A stretch of 64,000 nt of DNA, taken from positions 51,654-115,653 of the forward strand of contig JAEWSQ010000022.1 of assembly GCA_023398165.1 (NCBI GenBank), read 5' to 3'. Positions 53,269-61,624 of the stretch are shown one piece after another. The first letter of the stretch is position 1. Each line of letters starts with the position of its first letter. This stretch comes from Spirochaetota bacterium. GTDB lineage: Bacteria > Spirochaetota > Spirochaetia > Treponematales > Treponemataceae. The notes under the pieces were generated by a model. The model worked only from the letters and a program-made list of their open reading frames with translations. It was not told the origin of the DNA and made no database searches. The position numbers were made by a program, and so were the translations under genes.

Positions 53269-53401
53269 CGGAGCAGGGGGGATTCGCTTTATGTTCGCAA
53301 ACTTCCTGTTTGCTCTCTTCAAGCCGCCTCTGTTCCCTACCGCTGTCATCCATGCCAGCTCTTCCTCTCTTTCGTTCGGCGGGAACTCCGTTTCGAATCC
53401 C
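53269..53401 (-). repeat. tRNA-Ser-associated repeat, copy C
   Basis: 133 bp downstream of tRNA-Ser(TGA). The far end repeats that tRNA's 3' end over 21 bp. The core is most like copy B (shared GCTGTCATCCATGCCAGC) with the same hairpin and paired ends. Distance between the tRNA ends is 180 bp, exactly as in B. Confidence 0.85.
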
Positions 53402-53448
53402 CATCTTTTCAGAAAGCTAATACTGACATAATAACATATTTTCTAATA

Positions 53449-53533
53449 CGGAGCAGGGGGGATTCGAACCCCCGGTACCTCTCGGCACAACGGTTTTCAA
53501 GACCGCCTCCTTAAACCGCTCGGACACCGCTCC
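53449..53533 (-). tRNA. tRNA-Ser(TGA)
   Basis: 85 nt, class II. Acceptor GGAGCGG/CTGCTCC, anticodon stem GCGGT/ACCGT with loop CTTGAAA, anticodon TGA reading UCA and other UCN. T-arm GGGGGTTCGAATCCCCC. CCA not encoded. First gene of the island on the minus strand; repeat copy C follows. Confidence 0.95.
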
Positions 53534-53614
53534 AGTTGAAATGCTTGATAAATATACGTAATAAACCCGGTTTTGTCAAGAGAGCGTTAATGGAAGATAT
53601 CAGAGCTTTTCTGT

Positions 53615-54907
53615 TTATTCGTATACTACGTTACCTTTATAAAATGTTTTACATATTATCCCAAATAATTTTTTTCCGGAAAGAGGAGTATACTTTCCCT
53701 TAGAAAAAAACTTTTCAGGTTGTACAGTATATGACTCATTCAAATCGACCAGAACGAGATCTGCATCCATTCCGGTTTTAATAAGCCCCTTGTTTAATCC
53801 TAAGCGGCGTGCAGGTTCTGCACTCATTAGTGTACTTAATCGTTTCAGATCCACTTTATTGCCCAGTACAAGAGTCGTGTAGCACAGTGAAAAAGCCGTT
53901 TCAATACCGGAAAAACCGCATGCCCCGTTTCTCTTGTCATCAAGGGTATGAGGCGCATGATCTGTACCGATCATTATGTTTTTTTCTTTTGCAAGCGCTT
54001 TAATCAATGCGTATCTGTCTTTATTTTTTCGTAAGGGCGGATTCACAAGCTCTTTATTCAAACCTTTCATTTCATACGATAAACAGGCGTGATGCGGAGT
54101 TATTTCACAGCTCACCTGCCCTTCATATCTTTCTTTCCGCTGAGCTTTAATAACAAACTGCAGCGATTTTTTTGTACTGCAGTGTGCTATATGAATAGGG
54201 CAATCTGTTTCAATGGCTAAGTCAAGATTTCTTTTTGTTGCTTCATCCTCTGCCTTTCTAAGAATTTTTTCAGCTTTCCTATAATTACCCTCATCGCGGA
54301 ATTTTTTCGCAGCACTCACATATTCGTTTTTTTCACAGTGACAGGAAACGATAATTTTTTTTTGCGCACAGACGGACATTGCCAGTTTCATCACTTCACA
54401 GGACGCAACATCTTTTCCGTCTTCAGTAACAACAGGGACGCTGTCTTTAGAAAGCCCGTTAAGGTGATCAATTGATGAACCGTCGAAACGTTTTGTAATA
54501 CTCACCGTCTGATAGACCTTTGCAGTTCCATTTGTTTCAGCCTTCTGCATGACTGATGCAGCTTCCTCCTGCGATGAAATTACAGGATTGGTATTCGGCA
54601 TTAGAACAACCGTTGTGTATCCGCCAGCAGAAGCCGCCTTTAACCCCGAATCAAGATCTTCTTTTTCAGTTTGCCCCGGATACCTGAAATGCGCATGCAT
54701 ATCAATAAAGGAAGGAAGAAGCGCTTTGCCTCCGGCATTAATATGAAGTTCACAGGAGGCAATATCAGTATTGACGGCATCGGTAATTCCTGGGTTGTCT
54801 CCGCGGTAGAAAAAGATTTTTTCTATTTTGCCATTATCAATAATGATGCTTCCGCGCTCATCAGTTTTTTCATCGACTAAGCGTGCGTTAAAAATAAACG
54901 TTCTCAT
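53615..54907 (-). CDS. pyrC: Dihydroorotase
   Basis: 430 aa, class I dihydroorotase; closes carbamoyl-aspartate to dihydroorotate. Metal ligands in DMHAHFRYPG (near residues 68-77) and the GTDHAPH motif; HCEKNEY and IHIAHCST give the remaining His ligands. Its ATG overlaps the pyrI stop by one base (TAATG), so translation is coupled. Third gene of pyrB-pyrI-pyrC. Confidence 0.95.
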   Translation of the reverse strand: MRTFIFNARLVDEKTDERGSIIIDNGKIEKIFFYRGDNPGITDAVNTDIASCELHINAGGKALLPSFIDMHAHFRYPGQTEKEDLDSGLKAASAGGYTTVVLMPNTNPVISSQEEAASVMQKAETNGTAKVYQTVSITKRFDGSSIDHLNGLSKDSVPVVTEDGKDVASCEVMKLAMSVCAQKKIIVSCHCEKNEYVSAAKKFRDEGNYRKAEKILRKAEDEATKRNLDLAIETDCPIHIAHCSTKKSLQFVIKAQRKERYEGQVSCEITPHHACLSYEMKGLNKELVNPPLRKNKDRYALIKALAKEKNIMIGTDHAPHTLDDKRNGACGFSGIETAFSLCYTTLVLGNKVDLKRLSTLMSAEPARRLGLNKGLIKTGMDADLVLVDLNESYTVQPEKFFSKGKYTPLSGKKLFGIICKTFYKGNVVYE

Positions 54908-55347
54908 TACATTACTTCGCCTATTCCCGCGCGGTACAATTCGTCGCAGTATTCGCAGCAGTATTCCGCCCTCCGCTTATCCACCAGACGGAAGACGTGG
55001 GGTATGTATTTTTCTGTACTTGTTATGCAGCGGGGGTTTTTACACGTTATAACATTTTCAACGCGTTCAGGGAGCGACAGATTTATTTTTTTGGTAATTC
55101 GTTCTTCTACCACCACATTGACTGTAATATTCGGATCAATAAACCCAAGCACCGAATAGTCTATATTTATTATACTGTCGATTTTTATAATATCTTTGCG
55201 TCCATGCGTTTTTGAAGGAACGTTCATAATAAGAGCCACGCAGTAATCCGCCTTATCAAGACCGAGCCAGGAGAAAATACGGGGGCCGGAACCGGCGCGA
55301 ATATGATCTATGACTAATCCGTTTTTAATTGTATCCACATTAAGCAT
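54907..55347 (-). CDS. pyrI: Aspartate carbamoyltransferase regulatory chain
   Basis: 146 aa. N-terminal allosteric domain (VDTIKNGLVIDHI, which binds nucleotides in E. coli) and a C-terminal zinc domain with C102, C107, C131 and C134, the same 5/24/3 spacing as in the E. coli chain. Implies a dodecameric, allosterically controlled ATCase. Lies 11 bp after pyrB. Confidence 0.94.
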   Translation of the reverse strand: MLNVDTIKNGLVIDHIRAGSGPRIFSWLGLDKADYCVALIMNVPSKTHGRKDIIKIDSIINIDYSVLGFIDPNITVNVVVEERITKKINLSLPERVENVITCKNPRCITSTEKYIPHVFRLVDKRRAEYCCEYCDELYRAGIGEVM

Positions 55348-55358
55348 TATAAGACTCC

Positions 55359-56282
55359 TTATATAGCACCTGTAAGTTTTGCAATCAATGCCATACGGGC
55401 ATACATTCCGAATTTAACCTGTTTGAAGTAGGCTGCACGCGGATCATCGTCAACCTCAGGTGCAATTTCATTTACACGAGGAAGAGGGTGCAGAACTATC
55501 AGTGTTTTTTTCGCAAGCTTCATTTTTTCATTGTCCAGAATATAACTGTCCTTGAGCCTGATATAATCCTGCTCGTTAAAAAACCGTTCTTTTTGTACAC
55601 GCGTCATATACAGAACATCAAGATCCCCTATCACATCCTCAAGTCTTTCTTCCGTTGTATACTCGATGCCTGACCGCTTAAAAACCTGACTGGTAATGTA
55701 TTCAGGAATCTGAAGTTCATTGGGACTTATGAGAACAAATTTTATACGCTGATACCGGCTCATTGCTTTTGCAAGACTGTGAACCGTGCGTCCGAACTTC
55801 AAGTCGCCGCATAACCCGATGGTCAAATCGTTAAAACCGCCCTTAATCGATCTGATAGTTAATAAATCTGTTAAAGTCTGTGTTGGATGCTGATGCCCCC
55901 CATCGCCTGCATTTATAATGGGGACATCTGAATACTTTGAGGCAAGTAAAGCAGCTCCTTCTTTCGGATTTCTCATCGCAATTACATCTGTATATGATGC
56001 AACGGTTCGTATCGTGTCGGATAAGCTTTCGCCCTTTGTTGTCGAACTTGCAGATGCATCTGCAAATCCTAGAAAACTGCCTCCGAGGCGGAGCATAGCC
56101 GCTTCAAAAGAAAGACGGGTTCTGGTACTAGGCTCAAAAAAAAGCGTAGCAAGAATCTTTCCCCGGCAAACATCCGCAAATGCCCCCGGATCCACAAGAA
56201 TCTGCTCCGCTAAAGAACAAATTTCATCAATTTCTTTAATGCTTAAATCCGCCGGCTCAATCAAATGCCTGCCTTTTAACAT
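55359..56282 (-). CDS. pyrB: Aspartate carbamoyltransferase catalytic chain
   Basis: 307 aa. Carbamoyl-phosphate motif FFEPSTRTRLSFE, HPTQTLTDLLT, and HPLPRVNEI for aspartate binding. First committed step of pyrimidine synthesis. GAGAGG SD. First gene of the pyrBIC run; no pyrimidine-responsive attenuator was recognised in the 95-bp upstream gap. Confidence 0.96.
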   Translation of the reverse strand: MLKGRHLIEPADLSIKEIDEICSLAEQILVDPGAFADVCRGKILATLFFEPSTRTRLSFEAAMLRLGGSFLGFADASASSTTKGESLSDTIRTVASYTDVIAMRNPKEGAALLASKYSDVPIINAGDGGHQHPTQTLTDLLTIRSIKGGFNDLTIGLCGDLKFGRTVHSLAKAMSRYQRIKFVLISPNELQIPEYITSQVFKRSGIEYTTEERLEDVIGDLDVLYMTRVQKERFFNEQDYIRLKDSYILDNEKMKLAKKTLIVLHPLPRVNEIAPEVDDDPRAAYFKQVKFGMYARMALIAKLTGAI

Positions 56283-56377
56283 TCTTTAACCTCTCTATTT
56301 ATGAAAATTCCAAATTGGAGCATTCTAGCATGATTCACTTCCCTAAAACAAGTCTGTATGAAATATTCTTCTGCTTC

Positions 56378-56848
56378 TTACCAGATCTGAGCGGCTGGTA
56401 TACCCATTATGTAAAGGTTATAATTTTTTTGTGCTGTTTTCAAACGCATCAATCCTGTCTGCAGCGAAAGTACGCCGGAGACAAACATGATACCGCCGGT
56501 AAGGGCTCCGTATAATTGAATATCCTTAAAATCTTCAGCTCTGCCTGAGAGAGTTGTTACGAAATAGAAAACAGACATTCCTGCGACTAAACTCATACCC
56601 GAGGTTGATAAAACCTCGCCGGTCTTTTGAGATACTTTATAGAGAGGAATTATTTTCTCATTGTAGGGGCAGTCTGAAAAAACCTCTGCCGCCCTTTCAT
56701 TGGTAAGGGGAATACCGTTTTGAATAAACTGATACCGGCTTACATCATTTTTTTGGTAAAAAACCAGTTTTGAGGAATCAATATCCTGTGCGGCAATCGA
56801 ATAAAGAACTGCCGCCAGAATTATAAAGCTACATAATAATTTTTTCAT
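56378..56848 (-). CDS. Small secreted/membrane protein of unknown function
   Basis: 156 aa from ATG 56848 with GGGGG 5 nt upstream (a longer frame starts at 56896 without SD). Signal peptide (MKKLLCSFIILAAVLYSIAA), a short soluble part (SSKLVFYQKNDVSRYQFIQNG) and two hydrophobic segments (about 83-97 and 112-131) near the C-terminus. No family recognised. Such small signal-bearing proteins with two C-terminal helices are common in treponemes. It lies between the pyrB and pepF promoters and is transcribed with neither obviously. Confidence 0.7.
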   Translation of the reverse strand: MKKLLCSFIILAAVLYSIAAQDIDSSKLVFYQKNDVSRYQFIQNGIPLTNERAAEVFSDCPYNEKIIPLYKVSQKTGEVLSTSGMSLVAGMSVFYFVTTLSGRAEDFKDIQLYGALTGGIMFVSGVLSLQTGLMRLKTAQKNYNLYIMGIPAAQIW

Positions 56849-56933
56849 ACAAACCCCCGTATAAATACTAGCGTCAATAAATGCAGCTGTCAACATTGGA
56901 CATATTCAGCGCCGAAGTAAAATATAATTATCC

Positions 56934-56962
56934 TTGTTTTTTAAACCGGTAATTGCTATACT
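56934..56962 (+). promoter_or_regulatory. Promoter of pepF placing the start site 3 nt from the ATG
   Basis: TTGTTT (56934-56939), 17-bp spacer, TATACT (56957-56962). Start predicted at about 56969; the ATG is at 56972. No Shine-Dalgarno is present in front of the ATG. Confidence 0.6.
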
Positions 56963-56971
56963 TCCCTTATA

Positions 56972-58768
56972 ATGGAAAGAAAAGTAATACCCCCGCGCAG
57001 TGAAGTGCGCAAAGACGATATGTGGGACCTAACGAGTCTATACAAAACAGATAACGAATGGGAGCAGGATTTAAAACAAATTGAACAGTTTGCACAGTCC
57101 CTGGAACAATTCAAAGGTAAAATAGCCGGAAGTTCGGAAAGCATGCTTCAGGCATTGAAAATTTACAGCAGACTCCAGGAAATATCTGAAAAAACCGGTT
57201 CCTATGCATTTTTATTAACTGCAGGCGATGCCGAAAATGCCGAGTATCAGAATAAACAGGGCCGGTACATGATGGTTTCTTCTTCTGCAGAAGAGAAAAC
57301 GAGTTTCTTCATTCCGGAGATTCAGTCATTGAGCGAAGATGAATACAAAAAGCGTCTGCAGAACCCGGATTATAAAGATTTCTCTGTTTTTCTATCCAAA
57401 CTTTTTCACCTGAAACCTTTCATATTATCAGAAAAAGAAGAGAGACTCTTCGCGCTTCAGATTGAATCCAATCAGACAGCCAGAAAGACATTCTCAATGC
57501 TTACCAATGTTGATATTGATTACGGCACAGTAAATACTGATAATGGTGAAGAACCTCTGAGTCAGTCTACATGGTCTGTTTTTATGGAAAGTCCGGACCG
57601 CAGCATACGAAAAGAAGCATATGAGAAATTCTACAAAGCCTTTGATTCCCATAAAAACACTATATCAAGTCTGTATACCGGCAGCGTGAATCTGGATATT
57701 TATCACTCAAGGGCAAGAGGATATTCTTCATCGCTGGAAGCCGCTCTGTATCCCGATAAAGTATCTATAGATGTGTATAACAACGTAATTAATACCATAA
57801 GAAATAATTTAGCACCGCTTCATAAGTATTATTCCCTGCGGAAAAAGGTTTTAAAACTCGATGAGCTGCGTCATTATGATGTCTATGTTCCCCTTGTCCA
57901 ATCAGTGAAAAAAATAACTCCTTACCACGAGGCAGTTGACTTGCTCCGAGATGCGCTCGCTCCGCTGGGCAAAGAATACACTCAAACTTTATGCAAAGGA
58001 TTATGTTCCGGATGGGTCGATAAATACGAAAATAAAGGAAAACGGAGCGGAGCTTTCTCTGCAGGAGCCTACACAGGATACCCTTATATTTTAATGAATT
58101 ACAAAGAAGATGTACTGCGCGATGTATTTACACTTGCCCATGAGGGAGGGCATTCAATGCATTCGTATTATTCTGCTGCATCGAATACTTTTCTTAATTA
58201 CAGCTATACCATTTTTGAGGCGGAAGTAGCTTCAACTTTTAATGAGGACTTACTTTTTCATTATCTTTTCACGAATTCTGCCGATAATGAAATGAAGGCA
58301 TATTTATTGAGCATCCGGGCATCAGATATACTTGCCACGCTGTACAGGCAGACTATGTTTGCTGAATATGAAAAAAGAACACATGAGCTCGTAGAGTCAG
58401 GTGTTCCGCTTTCTGCAGATGTACTTCGCAGCGAGTATAAAAAGCTCTTAGAAGCGTATTTCGGACCTGAAATGGTTTTTGAAAAAGAAAGCGACTTGGA
58501 GGGATTACGAATACCTCATTTTTATAATGCGTTTTATGTGTATAAATATGCGACAGGTATTTCGGCATCCCTGGCATTATCAAAGCGGGTTCGGGAAGGT
58601 TCTAAAATAGAGAGAGAGGAATATTTTCAATTTCTCCGTTCAGGCGGATCGCGTTACCCGATGGAATCGTTGAAACTCGCCGGAGTGAACATGGAATCTG
58701 AAGATCCTGTTCTCGCAGCTGTAAAAACCTTCTCAAATATTGTTGACGAGCTTGAAAAAATATTATAA
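56972..58768 (+). CDS. pepF: Oligoendopeptidase F (M3 metallopeptidase)
   Basis: 598 aa. Zinc site HEGGHSMHSY (H390, E391, H394) and the downstream glutamate in NYSYTIFEAEVAST. Cytoplasmic; degrades short oligopeptides. The start is fixed by the family's usual opening (here RKVIPPRSEV ... MWDLTSLYK), so the absence of any SD and the -10 box 10 bp from the ATG point to a leaderless message. The 95 bp after its stop contain poly-T but no clear stem-loop. Confidence 0.95.
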   Translation: MERKVIPPRSEVRKDDMWDLTSLYKTDNEWEQDLKQIEQFAQSLEQFKGKIAGSSESMLQALKIYSRLQEISEKTGSYAFLLTAGDAENAEYQNKQGRYMMVSSSAEEKTSFFIPEIQSLSEDEYKKRLQNPDYKDFSVFLSKLFHLKPFILSEKEERLFALQIESNQTARKTFSMLTNVDIDYGTVNTDNGEEPLSQSTWSVFMESPDRSIRKEAYEKFYKAFDSHKNTISSLYTGSVNLDIYHSRARGYSSSLEAALYPDKVSIDVYNNVINTIRNNLAPLHKYYSLRKKVLKLDELRHYDVYVPLVQSVKKITPYHEAVDLLRDALAPLGKEYTQTLCKGLCSGWVDKYENKGKRSGAFSAGAYTGYPYILMNYKEDVLRDVFTLAHEGGHSMHSYYSAASNTFLNYSYTIFEAEVASTFNEDLLFHYLFTNSADNEMKAYLLSIRASDILATLYRQTMFAEYEKRTHELVESGVPLSADVLRSEYKKLLEAYFGPEMVFEKESDLEGLRIPHFYNAFYVYKYATGISASLALSKRVREGSKIEREEYFQFLRSGGSRYPMESLKLAGVNMESEDPVLAAVKTFSNIVDELEKIL

Positions 58769-58863
58769 GCGGGTCACAATTAAAGGTAATGGAAAAATTT
58801 GACTTTTTTATTCTTTAAAGCCTTTTTTTTCATGTACAAAGTATGGTATACTTTTAAAATATT

Positions 58864-59796
58864 ATGTGGAGTAGTGTTGAAATGACATCTGTTACAGATT
58901 TTGTATCACTTCCGAAAGTTGATGCACACAACCATTTAAATTTGGGCATGAGATATGCCTCATATGTACCGTGGGCCGGATTTTATATTCCCGATTTTCC
59001 GAGAAAGATGAGCGGACTTGAGGAAATGCATGATGTTATCGGTATGTATACAAGAACAAGAACAAGAACTGCAAAAGATGCACAAGACTTAATAACCCTT
59101 TCAATACAGGATGCGATAGCAGACGGTGTTACCGTTCTTGAGGGAAGTGTCGACATAAGCTTCGTACATCACTGCAGCAACAGCATAGATTCATTTCTTG
59201 TCATGATTGAAAAATTATTATCAAAGTTTTCTAATTCAATTACGTTCCTGCCGGAACTTGGAATGGGGAAAACATTTGATAAAGCTAAGATAAAAAAATG
59301 GGCTCCTGCATGCATGGAAAGCGGTTTATTTAAGAGTATAGATTTATACGGCCCTGAAGTAATGGAAGGGATTGATGAATTTAAAGATATTTTCGATAAA
59401 GCATCAAAACTGGGAATTAAAAAGAAGGCCCATGTCGGAGAGTTTTCCGATGCAAAGTCTGTTCACGATTTTGTTGACTATTTTGACCTTGATGAAGTAC
59501 AGCATGGTATAGGGGCTGCCCAGGATGAAAAGGTCATGGAGTTTTTAAAAAAACGCGATATACGGCTTAATATAACCCCCGCAAGCAATGTCATGCTTTC
59601 GGCAGTTCCGTCTCTTGATCAGCATCCCATAAAAAAACTTGTAGAAGCGGGAATTAGAGTTACTATTGCGACCGATGACCTGCTGTTTTTTAATAAATCT
59701 GTAAGCGAACAATGTGCGGATCTTGTTAATGCAGGAGTTTTTACAAAACAGGAAGTAGTCGATTTACTTTCAAAGTCCGTAAGCGATTACACATAA
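58864..59796 (+). CDS. Adenosine-deaminase-family amidohydrolase
   Basis: 310 aa (304 if Met 7 at 58882 is used, which has GGAG 10 nt upstream). All metal and catalytic positions of the adenosine deaminase family are present: HNH in KVDAHNHL, H and E in KAHVGEF, H in EVQHGIGA, and DD in IATDDLLFF, followed by the family's HPIKKLVEAGIRV pattern. The substrate is open: adenosine, an N6-modified adenine, or a related aminopurine. An extended -10 (TGG-TATACT, 58847-58852) gives a start at about 58859, only 5 nt from the first ATG. Convergent with mnmG, whose stop abuts its own. Confidence 0.8.
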   Translation: MWSSVEMTSVTDFVSLPKVDAHNHLNLGMRYASYVPWAGFYIPDFPRKMSGLEEMHDVIGMYTRTRTRTAKDAQDLITLSIQDAIADGVTVLEGSVDISFVHHCSNSIDSFLVMIEKLLSKFSNSITFLPELGMGKTFDKAKIKKWAPACMESGLFKSIDLYGPEVMEGIDEFKDIFDKASKLGIKKKAHVGEFSDAKSVHDFVDYFDLDEVQHGIGAAQDEKVMEFLKKRDIRLNITPASNVMLSAVPSLDQHPIKKLVEAGIRVTIATDDLLFFNKSVSEQCADLVNAGVFTKQEVVDLLSKSVSDYT

Positions 59797-61575
59797 TTAT
59801 TTTAAATACATCATCAAAAGCATTACATCAGAGGGACGAATACCGGATATTCTCCCGGCCTGCCCGAGTGTTAAAGGGCGTATTTTTTCCAGTTTCTGCC
59901 TTGATTCATTGGATAATCCCGTAATTCTTGAATAATCAAAATTTTCTGCTATCTGATAATTTTCCATCTTCTTGAGCTTTTCAACCCTTTTATCCTGCTT
60001 TTCTATATAGTGCTCATATTTATAATCAATTTGTGCCGCTTCCCATAAATCTCTATCAAAACCGGGATTTTCAGAGTGCGGTTTTTTCTTTAACAGTTCC
60101 CGTATTTCTTTTTTTGCTTCAATCTTCCTGCAGACCCTATCATATTGTTCCTTAGATTTTAATCCTACTTTATAACCCTTTTCGCATAAACGCTCATCGG
60201 CAGTATCGTGACGAAGATTCATACGGTATTCCGCCCGGGCAGTAAACATTCTGTAAGGTTCTTTTGTGCCGAGTGTTACAAGATCATCAATCAGCACACC
60301 TATATAGGCTTCACTTCTCGATAAGGTAAGGGGCTCATAATCAACAGAAGTATTCAGCAGCGATTTTGAACGCAAAGCGGCATTTATACCTGCGACCAGT
60401 CCCTGCCCAGCAGCTTCTTCGTAACCGGATGTTCCGTTAATCTGCCCTGCTGAGAATAAGCCTTTAACGAGCTTCGTTTCAAGCGAAGGATACAGCTGTA
60501 TGGGATCCAGATAATCGTACTCGACCGCATACCCGGGTCTTGTCACAACAGCATGTTCAAAGCCGTTCAGCGTGCGTAAAAAAGCATCCTGTACTTCTTC
60601 CGGTAAGGAAGAGGAAAAACCGTTCAAATACATCTCATCGGTATCTAAACTTTCTGGTTCAACAAAAAGCTGATGCCTTTCCCGCTCCGCGAAACGTACA
60701 ACCTTATCTTCAATAGAAGGGCAGTACCTCGGACCTACACCGCTGATCTTTCCGCCGAAAAGAGGCGAACGGTGAATATTGTCGCGGATAATCTTATGAG
60801 TGTGCTCATTGGTATAAACCAGATGACAGGGAACCATGGGACGGTCTATTGTATATCTGTCAAAAGAAAAGGGAAATACTTCTTTATCTCCATCCTGGAT
60901 TTCCATCTTGGAAAAATCGATTGAGCATTTTAAAATACGGGGAGGAGTACCTGTTTTTAATCTTCCGACGGTAAAACCAAGTCTTTTTAGCGCACTAGTT
61001 AAACCGTATGCTCCGCCCTCGCCTAAACGCCCGTTAGGAGCATCAAATTCACCAATAAATATTTTACCGCCTAAAAAAGTTCCAGTGGTAAGAACAGCTG
61101 CTTTTACCGGAATTGTGCGGCCCCTTTCTGTTACGAGTGCGGAAATACATTCATGGCCGGATTGTTCATCAGGTATAGTTTTAATATCAACAATTGTATC
61201 CTGCAGTAATGATAAATTTTCCTGAGTCTCCAAAACGCGCCTGGCCAGGGACGAATACAGAATTTTATCAGCCTGTGATCTGGGAGCCTGAACAGCAGGT
61301 CCCCTGCTCTTATTCAGCATACGGAACTGAATCATCGATTTGTCTATAATATGCGCCATCTCTCCGCCGAGAGCGTCAATTTCACGCACAATATTACCTT
61401 TGGAAATTCCTCCAATTGAAGGATTACAGGAAAGTCTGCCGATTGCATCTATTGATTGAGTAATAAGAATTGTTTTTAAAGACATCCGGGAAGAGGCGAG
61501 TGCTGCCTCAATTCCTGCGTGACCGCCGCCTACAACAGCGACATCAAAAGAATCATAGTATCCGCTCATTTCCAT
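59797..61575 (-). CDS. mnmG: tRNA uridine-5-carboxymethylaminomethyl synthesis enzyme MnmG (GidA)
   Basis: 592 aa, somewhat shorter than the usual ~620-630. FAD site VVGGGHAGIEAA, CNPSIGGISKGNIV, and GQINGTSGYEEAAGQG. With MnmE it modifies U34 of tRNAs. Two ATGs lie 6 bp apart (61575 and 61569); neither has an SD, and TATAAT (61578-61583) is directly upstream, predicting a start near 61571, two bases before Met 3. A partner mnmE is not in the window. It lies 49 bp after the chemoreceptor gene. Confidence 0.95.
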   Translation of the reverse strand: MEMSGYYDSFDVAVVGGGHAGIEAALASSRMSLKTILITQSIDAIGRLSCNPSIGGISKGNIVREIDALGGEMAHIIDKSMIQFRMLNKSRGPAVQAPRSQADKILYSSLARRVLETQENLSLLQDTIVDIKTIPDEQSGHECISALVTERGRTIPVKAAVLTTGTFLGGKIFIGEFDAPNGRLGEGGAYGLTSALKRLGFTVGRLKTGTPPRILKCSIDFSKMEIQDGDKEVFPFSFDRYTIDRPMVPCHLVYTNEHTHKIIRDNIHRSPLFGGKISGVGPRYCPSIEDKVVRFAERERHQLFVEPESLDTDEMYLNGFSSSLPEEVQDAFLRTLNGFEHAVVTRPGYAVEYDYLDPIQLYPSLETKLVKGLFSAGQINGTSGYEEAAGQGLVAGINAALRSKSLLNTSVDYEPLTLSRSEAYIGVLIDDLVTLGTKEPYRMFTARAEYRMNLRHDTADERLCEKGYKVGLKSKEQYDRVCRKIEAKKEIRELLKKKPHSENPGFDRDLWEAAQIDYKYEHYIEKQDKRVEKLKKMENYQIAENFDYSRITGLSNESRQKLEKIRPLTLGQAGRISGIRPSDVMLLMMYLK

Positions 61576-61624
61576 GTATTATAATTTTTTATTTCATCTT
61601 TGAATAGGGTTTGGAAGTAAAAGA

